This document shows positions 45,135 to 56,199 of a stretch of DNA of 64,000 nucleotides, one piece after another. Position numbers and translations under genes: made by a program. The stretch is from Kuschelorhynchus macadamiae (taxonomy: Eukaryota; Arthropoda; Insecta; Coleoptera; Curculionidae). The stretch covers positions 62,001 through 126,000 of the forward strand of contig JAUTXW010001621.1 of assembly GCA_030620095.1 (NCBI GenBank). Reading direction: 5' to 3'. Numbering within the stretch: the first letter of the stretch is position 1; the number at the start of each line of letters is the position of its first letter. The notes under the pieces are model-generated. The model saw nothing but the letters and a program-made list of their open reading frames with translations, had not been told where the DNA came from and did not search any database.

Positions 45135-45798
45135 ATGTGTGCCATATATGAGAAACCTTTTTATTTTTGATTCTTCATAAAATTTTATTCTTGATAAAAG
45201 TTAGTGCATTCAAAAATACTGTATTAGAAGTAGTTAGTTGTAGTAAAAGTCGCAAAATTTACAGTCAGGTGGGCAACAAAATGTGAAAACTGATCAAGAG
45301 CAAAGTAGACATAACTTTTAAAAATATGGCAAAATTTTAGTGAGAAAAGTTGTTTAGAATCAAAACATGTGTTCAGATATGAAATTATAGCCTCCTATTT
45401 ATCTCTCAGCCTACTAACCTGAAAACGTGATAATAAGAATAAGTTCAAACAGTACGTTATTACGAATATTGAAATAAAAACATTAAAATATTAACATTTT
45501 GGATTGAGATTTAAGTTTTTCTGAATGTATGCATGCTAATTTAATTTTTTTTCCGATCTGAACATATGTTTTGATCCTACACAATCTCAATAACATTTTT
45601 CCATATTTTTAAAATAAGGGGTAGTTTACTTTTGATCAGTGTTCACATTCTTTTGCCTACCCTGTATATCTTTTGACTTTTACTAAAACTATTGCTAGTA
45701 CAGTATTTTTTGATGCACTAACATTTATCAAAAATAAAATTTTCTGAGAAATCAAAAAAGAATTTTCCCATATGTTGCACAATTCTTAGACCACACTG
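45135..45798. repeat. Long palindrome with nested MITE (45 kb)
   Basis: The outer left arm (45135-45259) has GCCATATATGAGAAACC, CATAAAATTTTATTCTTGA and TTAGTGCATTCAAAAATACT. The right arm (45667-45798) is the complement, ending with an element-like CACACTGTA. The left outer end is truncated by about 20 bp relative to the right. The inner element sits at the centre. Confidence 0.75.
45262..45664. mobile_element. Inner MITE at the 45-kb palindrome centre
   Basis: The left end CAGTCAGGTGGGCAACAAAA and the complement of the right end, CAGGGTAGGCAAAAGAATG, lead into matching TGATCAAGAGCAAAGTAGAC and TGATCAAAAGTAAACTACC blocks, then AAAATATGGCAAAATTTTA and TCAAAACATGTGTTCAGAT. TA flanks each end. 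The element is about 403 bp, non-coding, and nearly fully palindromic. Confidence 0.8.
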
Positions 45799-45799
45799 T

Positions 45800-47570
45800 A
45801 TATAATACTGTTTTTTTTTTGACAATAACTATTAAAGTTTTCTATATTTCTATAATATATACTGCAACTAAGCAAAAACAAAACCATACTTGATACCGAA
45901 TTTTTGGTAAATTTTCAAACGCGTCCGACAGAACCCAAAATAATTTCATAAAGAAAATATCAACGTAGTGTTGAAAATAGACACCTTTTCAAGGACAATT
46001 ATTCATATTTGTTTTTTAAATCTGGACGCTTCTGCTTTGATTTTTTTTTTTTTAATTAATTGAAGAATGAAATAATTCCAAAATAAAATAAGATTTTGCC
46101 AACAGAAAAAATATTGGGGGGGTGCTTCCCCTATATGTCCGTCCCTGCACCTATTATATAAAAACTCAGTTCCGCCGATAATTTACCACAGTTTTACCCC
46201 GAACTATTTATTTAATAAATAACTGAAATATAAACACAAACATCCTATCTATGATGAGTTTTTATATAAAAGTATTTTTCTTCTAAAAAAGAGGCTTACA
46301 TCCCGATCGTCGTTCCGTAAATAGATATACTGGTTTGTTGTACAACTACTTCACAGGCATGTCACGGTAAAAAATGTACCCAAAAAAAGGAAAAGTTAAC
46401 TTGTTTTTAGGGTTCTGTTTTAGTAATAAGTATAGTAAGGACGATCGGAAATAAAATAGTTGTATATATCTTAAGATAACACTAAGTTAGTACATATACA
46501 ATAAATTCTTTGGTAATAACTTTATACAAATCCCATTAAACTGTAATTTATTTCATTTTTTTTAAGGCCCCATTTTGTTTCGCCATAATGCATTTACATA
46601 AAAAATTCACCAGTTTGTACCTATATCACATTTTATTTTTGACATTCAAACCGTCTCGGAGTAATCGGCGTATTAAAAATTATAAAAATTCTCGAATGTT
46701 GTGTTAGGTTGCAATTGTTTTGGGATTATACAGGGTGTTCTGGAATTCTGTTGCCAGCGATCCAGAACAAGATCTTCTCGCCAAAATAAAAAAAATATGC
46801 TGATGATCCACAAATGCATATTAACGCTAAGAATGGATACAATAAAAAGGGGTTTTATTCACAGAAAGCCGGAATAGAACCGCAATGTTGATCAAACTTG
46901 AGCTATACCTCTCCTATTTCATGTAAAGTGTTGCATGGAAGTGGGTAAAAAATCGTAAAAGATGGTTTTGATAGGGGTGGAGGATTATTCTGGTAATAAC
47001 TTGACAAAAAGGCTCTTTTAATCATATCCGATAATATAAGCTGAGATAACCTAGTTTTAAAACATATATATCCAATGGTTCCAAAGTTCGAAAAAGCAGT
47101 TCTAGTGAAACTGCCAAATCCACTAATTTTTCACGGAAAATACTGACGTAAGAATAATAACGAATAAAAAATTGAATGGGATAGTTTTAATGGTGACGGA
47201 GGTTTATTTTGGTACCTAAAGAAACTCCTGCAGATCTAGATTTCAAATCAAATGCAATCATTAATGAGTGAATATACGACTAGTTTGTTACCGCACTGGA
47301 CTTCGTCTAGAGGTAGAGCCGGTAGCTTGACATCGATTTCTGCCTACGGCAGGTTCACTTTTCAGTGTTTATTAGAAATATTCTGTGTGAAACTATTGTC
47401 ACTGCTAAACAAGAGGAGAAATATGCTTATGCTTTCTTAATAATGATTTTGTAAAATGTAACCATTTCGTCCCCTTATCCGTCTTAGAAGGAAAGTAAAA
47501 AAAATAAAATAAAGAAAATTTTTAAGACAAGGAGCCCCCCAACGCGTCTTTCGACAACGAGAAGCCTCTT
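45800..47570. other. AT-rich stretch with fragments of repeats
   Basis: Near 46565-46645 a minus-strand fragment of the composite repeat is seen (CCATTTTGTTTCGCCAT). A single CAGGGTGTTCTGGAATTCTG end at 46732 has no partner that I can find. No gene is supported; the open frame at 47252-47440 has no family features. Confidence 0.4.
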
Positions 47571-47574
47571 CAAA

Positions 47575-47662
47575 ACAAAAGAGTGAGAAGGAGAGAAAGA
47601 AAGATAGAGTGAGAGACAAAAATAAAGAAAGTGGGAGAGTGAGAGAGAGAGAGAGAAGCAAA
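47575..47662. repeat. GA-rich low-complexity tract
   Basis: The plus strand is a purine run of GAGAGA, GAAAGAAAGA and similar words. The minus-strand Ser/Leu/Phe-rich open frames at 47437-47729 are translations of this tract and not genes. Confidence 0.85.
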
Positions 47663-47869
47663 CTGTAGAGATTGCCAGAAGAATTAAATTGAGCTGAGCT
47701 GCGTTTCGAAAGTGACGAGATATTTTCAAAGACCCAAAGTTACCGTATTTACTAAAATCTAGGGTACATAACTCTCTTTCTGTCTCTTATAGTTTAGAGA
47801 GAAACAGTAACAACAAAAAGCGTAAATAAGTTAAGAGTTGGAACGTGAACTGTAAGTTTAAAGAATCCT

Positions 47870-48420
47870 TTATCTAAAGGAGAAATTCGTACAAGATGTG
47901 CAGATGTAATTCAACGCAGAGCGGCCCTCAAAATGCAGCTGAGCGGGACACAAAGCAAAGATAAATAGAACCATGCGGAAACCCAGAAAAATGAAAAAGG
48001 GAGTAGGGCGTCTACAATATAAATAAGTGGGCGATATAAAAATGATAACTGAAAAATAGAGGTGTTCATCCAGCAATGCATAGATACTGGCTGCAGAGGA
48101 AGGATAATAGGGGACTCTCTCGAGGAGGTACTGCACTGTGCTCTGGACTAGGCGCGCCGGCTATCGTGTCGAACCTGCGGAAAATTTATCGCCCGCTTCA
48201 CCATGCTGTTTAGAATTACTTCTAACGGAGTATGCTATAAATTGTTCAAAGGTTAGAAATTATGGAATTCTAATTTTTCTCCTGCATACTCGTACCACTA
48301 CGTATTTGTCAAATGTCAACCTTATATATCTTATAGAAGTTAGTTTTCTTTTCCTGACAAACATATCGACGTTCAGCTTTATACATATAGATAATTGCAC
48401 TGTATTGTTAAAATAATGTT
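47870..48420. other. GC-richer patch, possible regulatory or exonic DNA
   Basis: The part 48060-48240 (for example GGACTAGGCGCGCCGGCTAT) is clearly less AT-rich than its surroundings. A TCAAAG followed by GTTAGA near 48250 resembles a donor. The plus frame carries a TAG just upstream, so no coding exon can be supported. Confidence 0.25.
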
Positions 48421-48424
48421 TTAC

Positions 48425-49150
48425 ATAATACAATTTTAAGATGTACTCTTAACCATTACTACATTATGCTTCCTCCGTGCAAAATTTATTTTACGTTGAT
48501 GCAAAACGAAACAACTTAAGCCTCTTATCTTTGCGGGATTGCAAGCACCTGTTAGGTTGACACTTAGCATATTAAAAAACTGTAAATTGCCACACGAAGA
48601 CTGAAATGTTGTGTTAATCTTCTAACGTTAATCTTCATAACGTCGCTTGGGAAACAGGTTTTTAATAGACTCGCTACATCACTGGTCGGCATTTCCTGTT
48701 GTTCACTGTCGCATTTAAATTATATAAATAGAGAATTGTTTATGATAAAGACATAATAATGAATAAAAGGCCCGGAGATGGGATATCTTATTTTTTTCTT
48801 AACTCTTATAAATAATGCTCTAAAGGAGATGACTAATGGCAATATGATAAACACGGTCAAGTAGTAGCAGAAGGAGCTTATTAAGACGATTTTCCTAACA
48901 TTTCTTCTTGTTATGTATTAAAATAAATATATTCGATCATAAGGTTTTTTATATAGTGAAGAGCTACCCCATATTAATCTTTAAATTACGTACAGGCAGT
49001 ATACGTTTTACATTTGGTATAAGTGGGTTATTGACCATACCGATCTTATGATGATATTGGCACTAGTTTTTCAGGAAATCTCCGTTTTTTTTAAGCAAAC
49101 CCATACACCTTTTCATTGTGTATTATTAGCCTTGCTGATTTTTACTTTCT
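48425..49150. other. AT-rich stretch without recognised features
   Basis: No gene, inverted repeat or known repeat is recognised. Confidence 0.5.
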
Positions 49151-49437
49151 TTGTAAAAGTGCGGGACACGAAAGAAAACCGGGCGGAGCCAATCGGTTAA
49201 GGAAAGTCGGCCAAGAAATCTCTTTAAACCAGTAGTGTCCTGTCGTTCTTTAAATAATATAGCACTCCTTTTTGACTATACGCACTTCAGATAATTAAAA
49301 AATGTAACTATGCTTAATGAACCTTTATCTATATTTGTCTGTTTTCTTTCGCGTACCGCACTTCTATATCTCTTTTGTGTTGCAAAAACGGCGAATTTTC
49401 GAATTTTAAAATTATTTAATTTTGATTTTTCTTAATC

Positions 49438-50184
49438 TGCATCAGATCCAGTGAACGAGATTTATCAAAATTTTAATTTAAGCAGTTCGACTTTGCTACT
49501 CGGATATGCCAAAAGTGGCCGTCTGTCTCCGTTTGTCATATTACTTTATACAGGGGCCGTCATTGTGAAGTACTATAAAGGGCGTTTCGTAATTGCGTGC
49601 TGATGTTAAAGGGGGTGTTTTTATGTCCTAAAAGTCTTAACTTTTGAGATATAGGATGGTAAAGTTTAAAAAGAAAACATTTTTTTTCATCCCAGTTCTG
49701 ATGCTATTGTAGATAACTGCATGAAATTTGATACACGTCTTCTATGCATTAAGGAGCATACGGATTTACCCAGGTTAATTACATATGCACGCCACTGGTA
49801 GAAATTTCAAAAATTGATTGTTATTAAAAAATGTCCTTTTATGCATAAAAGACATGTATCAAATTTCACACAGTTTTTTGTATACAATAGCATCAGAATT
49901 AGGATTTAAAAAAATGTTTTTTTAAAACCCTGTATCTCCAAAGTCAAGACTTTTAGGTTCATATTAAACTTTTTTCTTAAAAAGGTCCAAGAATCACCCC
50001 CCTTTAACATTAGCACGCAAGTAGGAAACGCCCTGTATAGTACTTCACAATGACGCCCCCTGTAAAAAGTAATATGACAGACGGAGACAAACGGTCACTT
50101 TTGGCATACCTGAACAGCCCAAAGTCGAACTGCATAAGTTAAAATTTTGATAAATCTTGTTCACTGGAGTCAGTGCTGGCTCCC
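49438..50184. repeat. Long palindrome with nested MITE (copy C)
   Basis: The right outer arm ends CAGTGCTGGCTCCCC; the left arm begins at GCATCAGATCCAGTGAACG, slightly truncated. The inner element at 49578-50035 has ends AAGGGCGTTTCGTAATTGCG and the complement of CAGGGCGTTTCCTACTTGCG. The flanks GTCATTGTGAAGTACTA and TAGTACTTCACAATGAC are perfectly inverted about the inner element. Confidence 0.85.
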
Positions 50185-50361
50185 CTACTATAACTACATT
50201 GATGTGTTAATTTTAGAAAAATATGAGTTCTGTAGTTTCTCAAATATTAATTGCAATATTAGATATTTTTTGACACCTGGTATTAAACAAAAAATTAATT
50301 ATTTTGAAGCAGTTTATTGACAGCTACTTTATGAACAATTTTACAAAATATATGAAAAAAA

Positions 50362-51649
50362 CTAAGTCATTTTTGAGGTTGACGGCTGTGATTCTAATGG
50401 TTCGATTCCTTCTAAATCGTTGTCTTCCTCTGAAAATGATGAGGTTTCGTCGTCACTACTCAAGATCCCAGTGTGATAACTAAATCATCAATAACCGTTT
50501 CAATTTAGCCATCTACTTCCCAGTATTTATCTTCAATAGAACGAACATGTTTAACATACGATTTCCAATTTTCAACCGATATTGAGTCAATCGCTTTTAA
50601 TGTTATTTTATTTAAACCTTTAATTGAAAGTTCACCGGTGTTGCGCTCTCGAATATATTTTTTTACTCCTGCCCATGCAAGTTCAATAGGGTTGAGGTCG
50701 CACATGTATGGAGGCAGCCTTACAGGTGTATGACCGAGGTTACGTAAAAGACCGTCAATTTTACACTTTTTTTCTCTAGGCTTGTTGGCTGATATTACTT
50801 CATATAATTGAAATTTTCTCCATGTTGGATCACATACAAGATTGTTGGATTTAAGCCACGATATCATATGAGCTTTTGTAGAGTATTTAGTTGGCACTTG
50901 ATCTTCTACGTGAGAACGATAAGACGCATTAGCCATTACCACGACTGATTTGGGAGGAATGTTAGTTAGAAGCTTCTCGAGCAACCACTTTTAAAATCCG
51001 GCTTCTGAACCAGCATGAGCTATAATAAAGCGACTTTTTCACTTTCACTTTGCCAGCATTTGTTCATTGTCATATCATTATCTACCCCGGTTTCGTCTAG
51101 ATACACAATAATGCGTCCTTCTTGCCTATATTGCCTTACAGTTGGTAGATATTTCACCCGCCAGTGAAAAATATTTGGTCTCTCAATGAGCAATTTTCGT
51201 TTATTTTGGCACTTGCGCCAAACAAAACCATTTGATCGTAAAAGCCGATTTAAGGTTTTATACCCGTACGGAAAATCAATTTTGTTCTTTACAGCACGAA
51301 GTAGGGGTTTGCAGGTCGGAACCTTCTTCAAGTTTATACAAAAATCCTCTATTGTTCATCGAATTACTTGAAAATCACCATCCTCAATTTTATCTTTGTA
51401 TGATAATCGGGGTCTTTTTTTACCAGGAGATTTTAAAGGTGAAGTGGAACATGAGCGATCATTATATTCTCTTTACATTTTTCTTATACTACTTTCCGAA
51501 ACACCAGTGTAAAATGCAGCGCGTTCTGTTCGATTTTGAATTGGAATAGTCAAACTATTATTTTCAGCTTCTCTAGTACAGGCCTCTATAACGCTCGCAA
51601 TAACTTCACGTGCACCGCTGCGAATTGTTTTTCCTCTTTTGCTCGCCAT
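50362..51649 (-). pseudogene. DD82E transposase pseudogene (copy C)
   Basis: From ATG at 51649, MASKRGKTIRSGAREVIASV and YTGVSESSIRKM form the helix-turn-helix. LKKVPTCKPLLRAVKNKIDF, SNGFVWRKCQNKRKLLIERP and IIVYLDETGVDNDMTMNKCW (first Asp) follow. Two deletions remove the stretch before VVVMANASYRSH, where the second Asp is Ala. LVCDPTWRKFQLYEVISANK, then RLPPYMCDLNPIELAWAG with the catalytic Glu, close the core. I count 82 residues between the second catalytic position and Glu. The acidic tail is frameshifted, with TAG at 50362. This spacing is far from the usual DD34D/E. Confidence 0.88.
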
Positions 51650-52011
51650 CGTTACTTCAAAATAATAATTCAAATTCAACGCAACGCATTTATATAGAAA
51701 TGAAAACAAATGCTCGAAATGTATAGGCGCCATTAGAAATAGCTAGAACCTTCTCGCGGCAAGTGCATGGAGACTCTAGGCACATCCCAGTTACAAGTGG
51801 ACCAGTGCGAAATTTACTAAATCCTCGATTAATTTTCCGTACCGCTTAGCTGGCGCACTTTATAGGTGAAGCGGGACACTATTACAACAAATAAAATAAC
51901 ATAAAATTTATTTGCGTACACAAATTTTACTTTTCCGCTTGCTTAAGACTATGAACCTTTATTTTAAGGACCGCCCGGTTTTTTTTGTGTCCCGCACTTT
52001 AAAAGGGAAGT

Positions 52012-52780
52012 ATTGTAATCGTGAAAAAAATCGTTCTCCGAGATTTTTTCAGATCTTACGTTTCAGGGTCACTAGATGACCAAAAACATGTTTTCTCGAT
52101 TCTGTCAGTCAGTCTGTTCGAGGCGTAGCTAAAAAACTACTTATCCGATTGACTTCATATTTTGGTCAAAAATTAAGGGTCATATGGGGACCTGGTAACA
52201 TTTTGGTAACAATCCAACATAGCAACACAAAATGGCGGACTAATGAAATATTAAACAAAATATTACTAGGAGTTGCTTATCTGATGTATCTCAAATTTTG
52301 CACAAAAATAGTATTATGTAGGAACTAACTGGTAAAATTTTGGTACGATTCCAAGATGGCGGAAGAAAATGGCGGCCGCCAAATAAAATTTTTCTAATCT
52401 GAAAACCTGACCATCTCAGGTTTTACATGTCTTCACGTTTTAGCCTCCCTAAATGCCAAAAAAATATGTTTTATCGATTCCGTCAGTCCGCCTGTTGGTT
52501 TATCGCTCGATCTGTCAGTTTGCAGCATAGCTTAAAATCTTCTCATCAGATTGACTTCAAATTTTAGTAAAAAATTATGGAAATGACCTGGTAATATTTT
52601 GGTAAAAATCCTATATATCGGAACAAGATAGCGGCTTAGTGACGTTAAAAAAAATATTACTAAAAAAACTAATTATCCAATTTACCTCAAATTTTGCACA
52701 AAACTCAAGTGTTATATAGGAATGAACTGATAATACTTTGATAAGAATATAAGCTAGCAAAACAAAATGGCAAAACTTCA
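52012..52780 (+). repeat. Dispersed composite repeat, copy 4 (two units)
   Basis: Two units of about 370 bp follow each other (52012-52395 and about 52410-52780). Each has a GATTCYGTCAGTC block, a GACTTCAAATTTTAGTAAAA-like block, a TGACCTGGTAATATTTTGGT block, an ACAAAATGGCGG block, and a CTCAAATTTTGCACAAAA block. The unit thus contains two related halves. No coding match is seen. Confidence 0.7.
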
Positions 52781-53040
52781 TCATCTATTTATTGCACCAA
52801 GTTTCAATCTTGTGGAGGTCTTCTTGCAGTTCACCGTGTTGTATGCCTGGATTTGAATATAGTTTTGTGTCATGTGCATAAAATCTAATGGTGGATTTTA
52901 TACCAAATTTGATACACGGGGTTAACTAATAATTTGTAGGTTTTCCAGACAATCAGTAAATTTTGTTTTTTTTTTTAATGTACTCAACGTTAACGCGAAC
53001 CCATACTATCAAATCTTTCAATCACTTCATTTTCACGATA

Positions 53041-54232
53041 TAAAAAGTATTTTTGTAAAAAGTACGTGAAAGGTCATTGCCATGTGCTTTTCACAGATGA
53101 GGCCTCGTTTTCTCGAAATTCCATAATTAACTTTCATAACAACCATATCTGGGCTGAGGATAAACCGAATGCTATCAGAGAAAATCATTTTCAGGTGCTA
53201 TTTTCTCTCAATATTTGGGTAGGAATTATCGGTGATCACCTTATTGGAACTTGCATTCTTCCGCAAAGGCTTAATGGCGAAGAATATCGAAGGTTGATTT
53301 AGAAACCAGAAACAGGATGTGGGTAATGCACGACGGAGCTCCGCCACGCTTTAGTGTCGTTGCGCGTCAATTTCTGGACGAGAATTACCCTAACCGTTGG
53401 ATAGGAAGAGCTGGACCACAAGCCTGGTCTCCCAGGTCACCAGATTTGATTCCTTTGGATTATTTTCTGTGGGGTCACTTGAAATCTTTGGTTTATAAAA
53501 GTCCAATCCAAAATGAACAAAATCTAAGAAATAAGACATTTGAATCTTGTGCCATTATTAATCAGACGCCAGGTATATTTGAAACAGTTCGGCAATCAAT
53601 GTTAAGGCGACTTATTGCATGCGTTGAAGTAGGCGGTGGTCATTTTCAACAATTATTGTAAAATAATGTTATTAACTCGTTTAGTTTTAGTCTTGTAAAT
53701 GATTTAATAGTTTTACCTGATAATACAATCAATAAAAGATATATTTTTTTGCTTATTTTCCGAAATCTCGAAAATGATCCAATCTAAAAAATTTCAATGC
53801 AGATTTAACTTCAAACCCTTTTTTATCCAAAATGGCTGCTTTTAGAAACAAATACTAAGAGCACCTTTTTTACGTAGAAATAAATGGAGAATAGGTCTGC
53901 CTAGTGAAAAATGACATAAAAGGCTTCACAAAAAAGTTATGGTTAAATAAATTTAGGAATAACACTGTATGTGGCGCCCTCTAACATTAAATAAAAAACT
54001 AAGTTAATATTTGAATTTCTCGTCATCAATATACCCAAAATCCCAAATTTTGTCCAATTATCATGTGCCTTAAGAAAAATATAAGAGAAAAACCGAATAA
54101 AATTGTTTTTTTGGACACCCTGTATATCAGAAACAAAGCCTTTTCAGACCCATGTTCATATGAACTTTTCATCCTAAAATTAGTCAGAGAATCACCCCTT
54201 AAAGTTTGTACAAGTACTTAATTGACACCCTG
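53041..54232 (+). mobile_element. DD41D-type element, 5'-truncated
   Basis: The right end at 54232 (complement CAGGGTGTCAATTAAGTACT, TA outside) and the following GGGGTGATTCTCTGACTAAT, AAAGTTCATATGAACATG blocks match the terminal repeat of the 27188-29092 element. A second CAGGGTGTCC motif lies about 110 bp further in, at 54113-54126, as in that element. The 5' half and left terminal repeat are missing. Confidence 0.8.
53060..53661 (+). pseudogene. DD41D-type transposase, catalytic half (53 kb)
   Basis: This is the best-kept catalytic domain of the family in the window. CHVLFTDEASFSRNSIINFH carries the first Asp. WVGIIGDHLIGTCILPQRL and GEEYRRLI follow, then a stop and loss of about 20 residues. 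MWVMHDGAPPRFSVVARQFL has the second Asp, and WSPRSPDLIPLDYFLWGHLK has the third. I count 41 residues between second and third Asp, so DD41D. The end, MLRRLIACVEVGGGHFQQLL, and its stop at 53659 are intact. The helix-turn-helix region is missing. Confidence 0.88.
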
Positions 54233-54239
54233 TATATTT

Positions 54240-55575
54240 AATTGTAGCATAATGGATGTCTGCACAAGTAATCGTCTATGGCCCTGACACCTAAATCCTC
54301 TACCACTGCGAGGTTGGTTGTTTCTTTTACTTTTCCAGCACTGTCCTTATTTTCCATCGGAATTCATATTCTTGAGGAAATTTTAAAGACAAGAAAGAGA
54401 GGTTGTTTGACAAAAAAAATAATAGAGGCTATACTTGAGCGTTATGCGACCAAATATAAATCACAAATTGTCCCTAACTGTGCTCTTTACTTGCTTAGAA
54501 TCGGATAAAAACAATCAAAAGTAAGATAAATCTTACCAAACTCTGGTGGTATGCAGAGATAGTTTTTCATACTGGTCTGCGACAAGTACCTTGTCTGTAT
54601 TTGTAAATTAAACGTATCACAGTGGTTTTAATTTATCATTTTTACACTGATATTTTAACACAACTATTGCAGATATTCTGAAAAAACTGCGTTAACCGTC
54701 CTGGCTACAGCCTGCAGCAGATCCCTAAACATTCAGCATGCAGGTCGTATATTTCTCCGAACTACGTTTTATTTTAGGAAGCTAGTAAAATGAGGTGAAC
54801 TACTTTGGTCGGTTATTTAAATAACATTTGCCGTGTTTACTGCGGTTTTATGTGGTCATAAAATTTTGGCATTAACATCCTGTGAAGTTTATGCAGATTC
54901 ATTTATTACCAATGGATATATTTAAGGTAAGTATTTTTGTTTTGTTTCTACTACAGGAACTGGGAAATACTTAGTACGTCCCAACTTGTATCGTAGACTT
55001 TTATAAAAAAGATTAAGTAATAAACTATAGTTATTAGTTTTTTCGATAATCCTTAAAAGATCTTATAATCCAGGAAAATATTATATATAATTTTTTTCAT
55101 AAACGCATATAAAGAAAATGACTGTGAGAATTGTTTAACTGCATTTAAATAATGTTATTTTACAAAAATAGATCCAAAAAATAATTGTGGAAAATATATA
55201 AACAACTGATTAAAGTGCCCAAAATAGTTTTTTTTCTTCTAGAATAAAATTGGTGTCCTATAAAAAAAATTTTCTGTAAAAGTTGTTGATGTTTTAAAAA
55301 TTTATCTGAATATGTCCGATGAAAAGAGTTACATAATTTCCAAGAATATCGCGAAAAAACGCTTAAATTTTTTTTTTGAAAGTGCCAAAAGAATTAAATT
55401 AGTTTTAAACTTTTTTAGATTTTTGCTATAGGCAGAAAAAAGACAGAACTCTCATCTGTTTACAGTCCAATACCCAAATTTTAAAACTTAAAAAATGTAC
55501 AACGTTGCCATGTTGCACGGTAGGAATCGTAATTTCTTGTATTTGATATTAAATTTTAATAGAGTAATTTTATTA
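54240..55575. other. AT-rich stretch without recognised features
   Basis: The open frame at 54278-54508 (76 codons, GTG or ATG start, Lys/Arg-rich second half) shows no recognisable family. A GC-richer patch near 54680-54760 has no supported exon. Confidence 0.4.
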
Positions 55576-55579
55576 ACAA

Positions 55580-56195
55580 CGATTTCAACTATATATAACA
55601 CCTATATATAAACTCCAATTACCCTCAAATTTTGTCCAAAAATCACGTACTATGTAGGAATTAAATGGTAAAATTTTGGTACGAATTCAAGATGACGAAA
55701 CAAAATGGCGGCTTGATAAAATATTTAAAAATTCAGCCTGAAGAAACTACTTAATGGATTGATTTAAAATTTTGTGCAAAAATTAATTGTAGTATACAGA
55801 TGAACTGGTATAATTGTCACTCTCTTACATATCTGCATATTTTAGCGTTCCTAAATGCCAAATAATACGTTTTATCAATTTCCTCGGTCTGTCAATTCCC
55901 GGCATAGCTTAAAAACTACATACCCAATCGGATTCAAATTTCAGTCAAAAATTAATGGTCATATGGGGATGACCTGGTTATGTTTTGGTAAAAGTTCAAT
56001 ATAACGTAACAAGATGGTGGAACAAAATGGTGACTTAATAAAATATTTAAAAATTCACCCTAAAAAACTACTAAATGAACTGATTTCAAATTGCATGCCA
56101 TAACTAATTGTGGTTTAGAGATCAACTAGTAAAATTGTTGTACGAATTCAAAATGCTGGAACAAAATGGCAGCCAAGTAAAATGTTTGTAAAAAA
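55580..56195 (+). repeat. Dispersed composite repeat, copy 5
   Basis: Blocks CTCAAATTTTGTCCAAAAAT, AACAAAATGGCGGCTTGATA, TTCCTCGGTCTGTCAATTCC, TTCAAATTTCAGTCAAAAAT and GGTCATATGGGGATGACCTG occur in the same order as at 52 kb, with about 1.7 units present. It is non-coding. Confidence 0.7.
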
Positions 56196-56199
56196 AAAT

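Larger units (their letters stand above)
49157..51999 (-). mobile_element. DD82E-type transposon, copy C (most complete)
   Basis: The ends AAGTGCGGGACACGAAAG (left) and the complement of AAGTGCGGGACACAAAAA (right) bound a 2843-bp element. TA occurs next to the right end and one base off the left end. Orientation is minus. Reading from the right it has a 5' leader, the transposase gene, the long palindrome, and a 3' terminal block of about 210 bp that is bounded inwards (49337-49366) by an inverted end-like motif. Compared with copies A and B it lacks about 140 bp between that block and the palindrome. It is inserted immediately before a composite-repeat copy at 52.0 kb. Confidence 0.9.

Noticed and set aside
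47437..47729. Ser/Leu/Phe-rich minus-strand open frames resembling a membrane protein
   Set aside because: They are translations of a GA-rich low-complexity tract, which gives long stop-free frames without selection.
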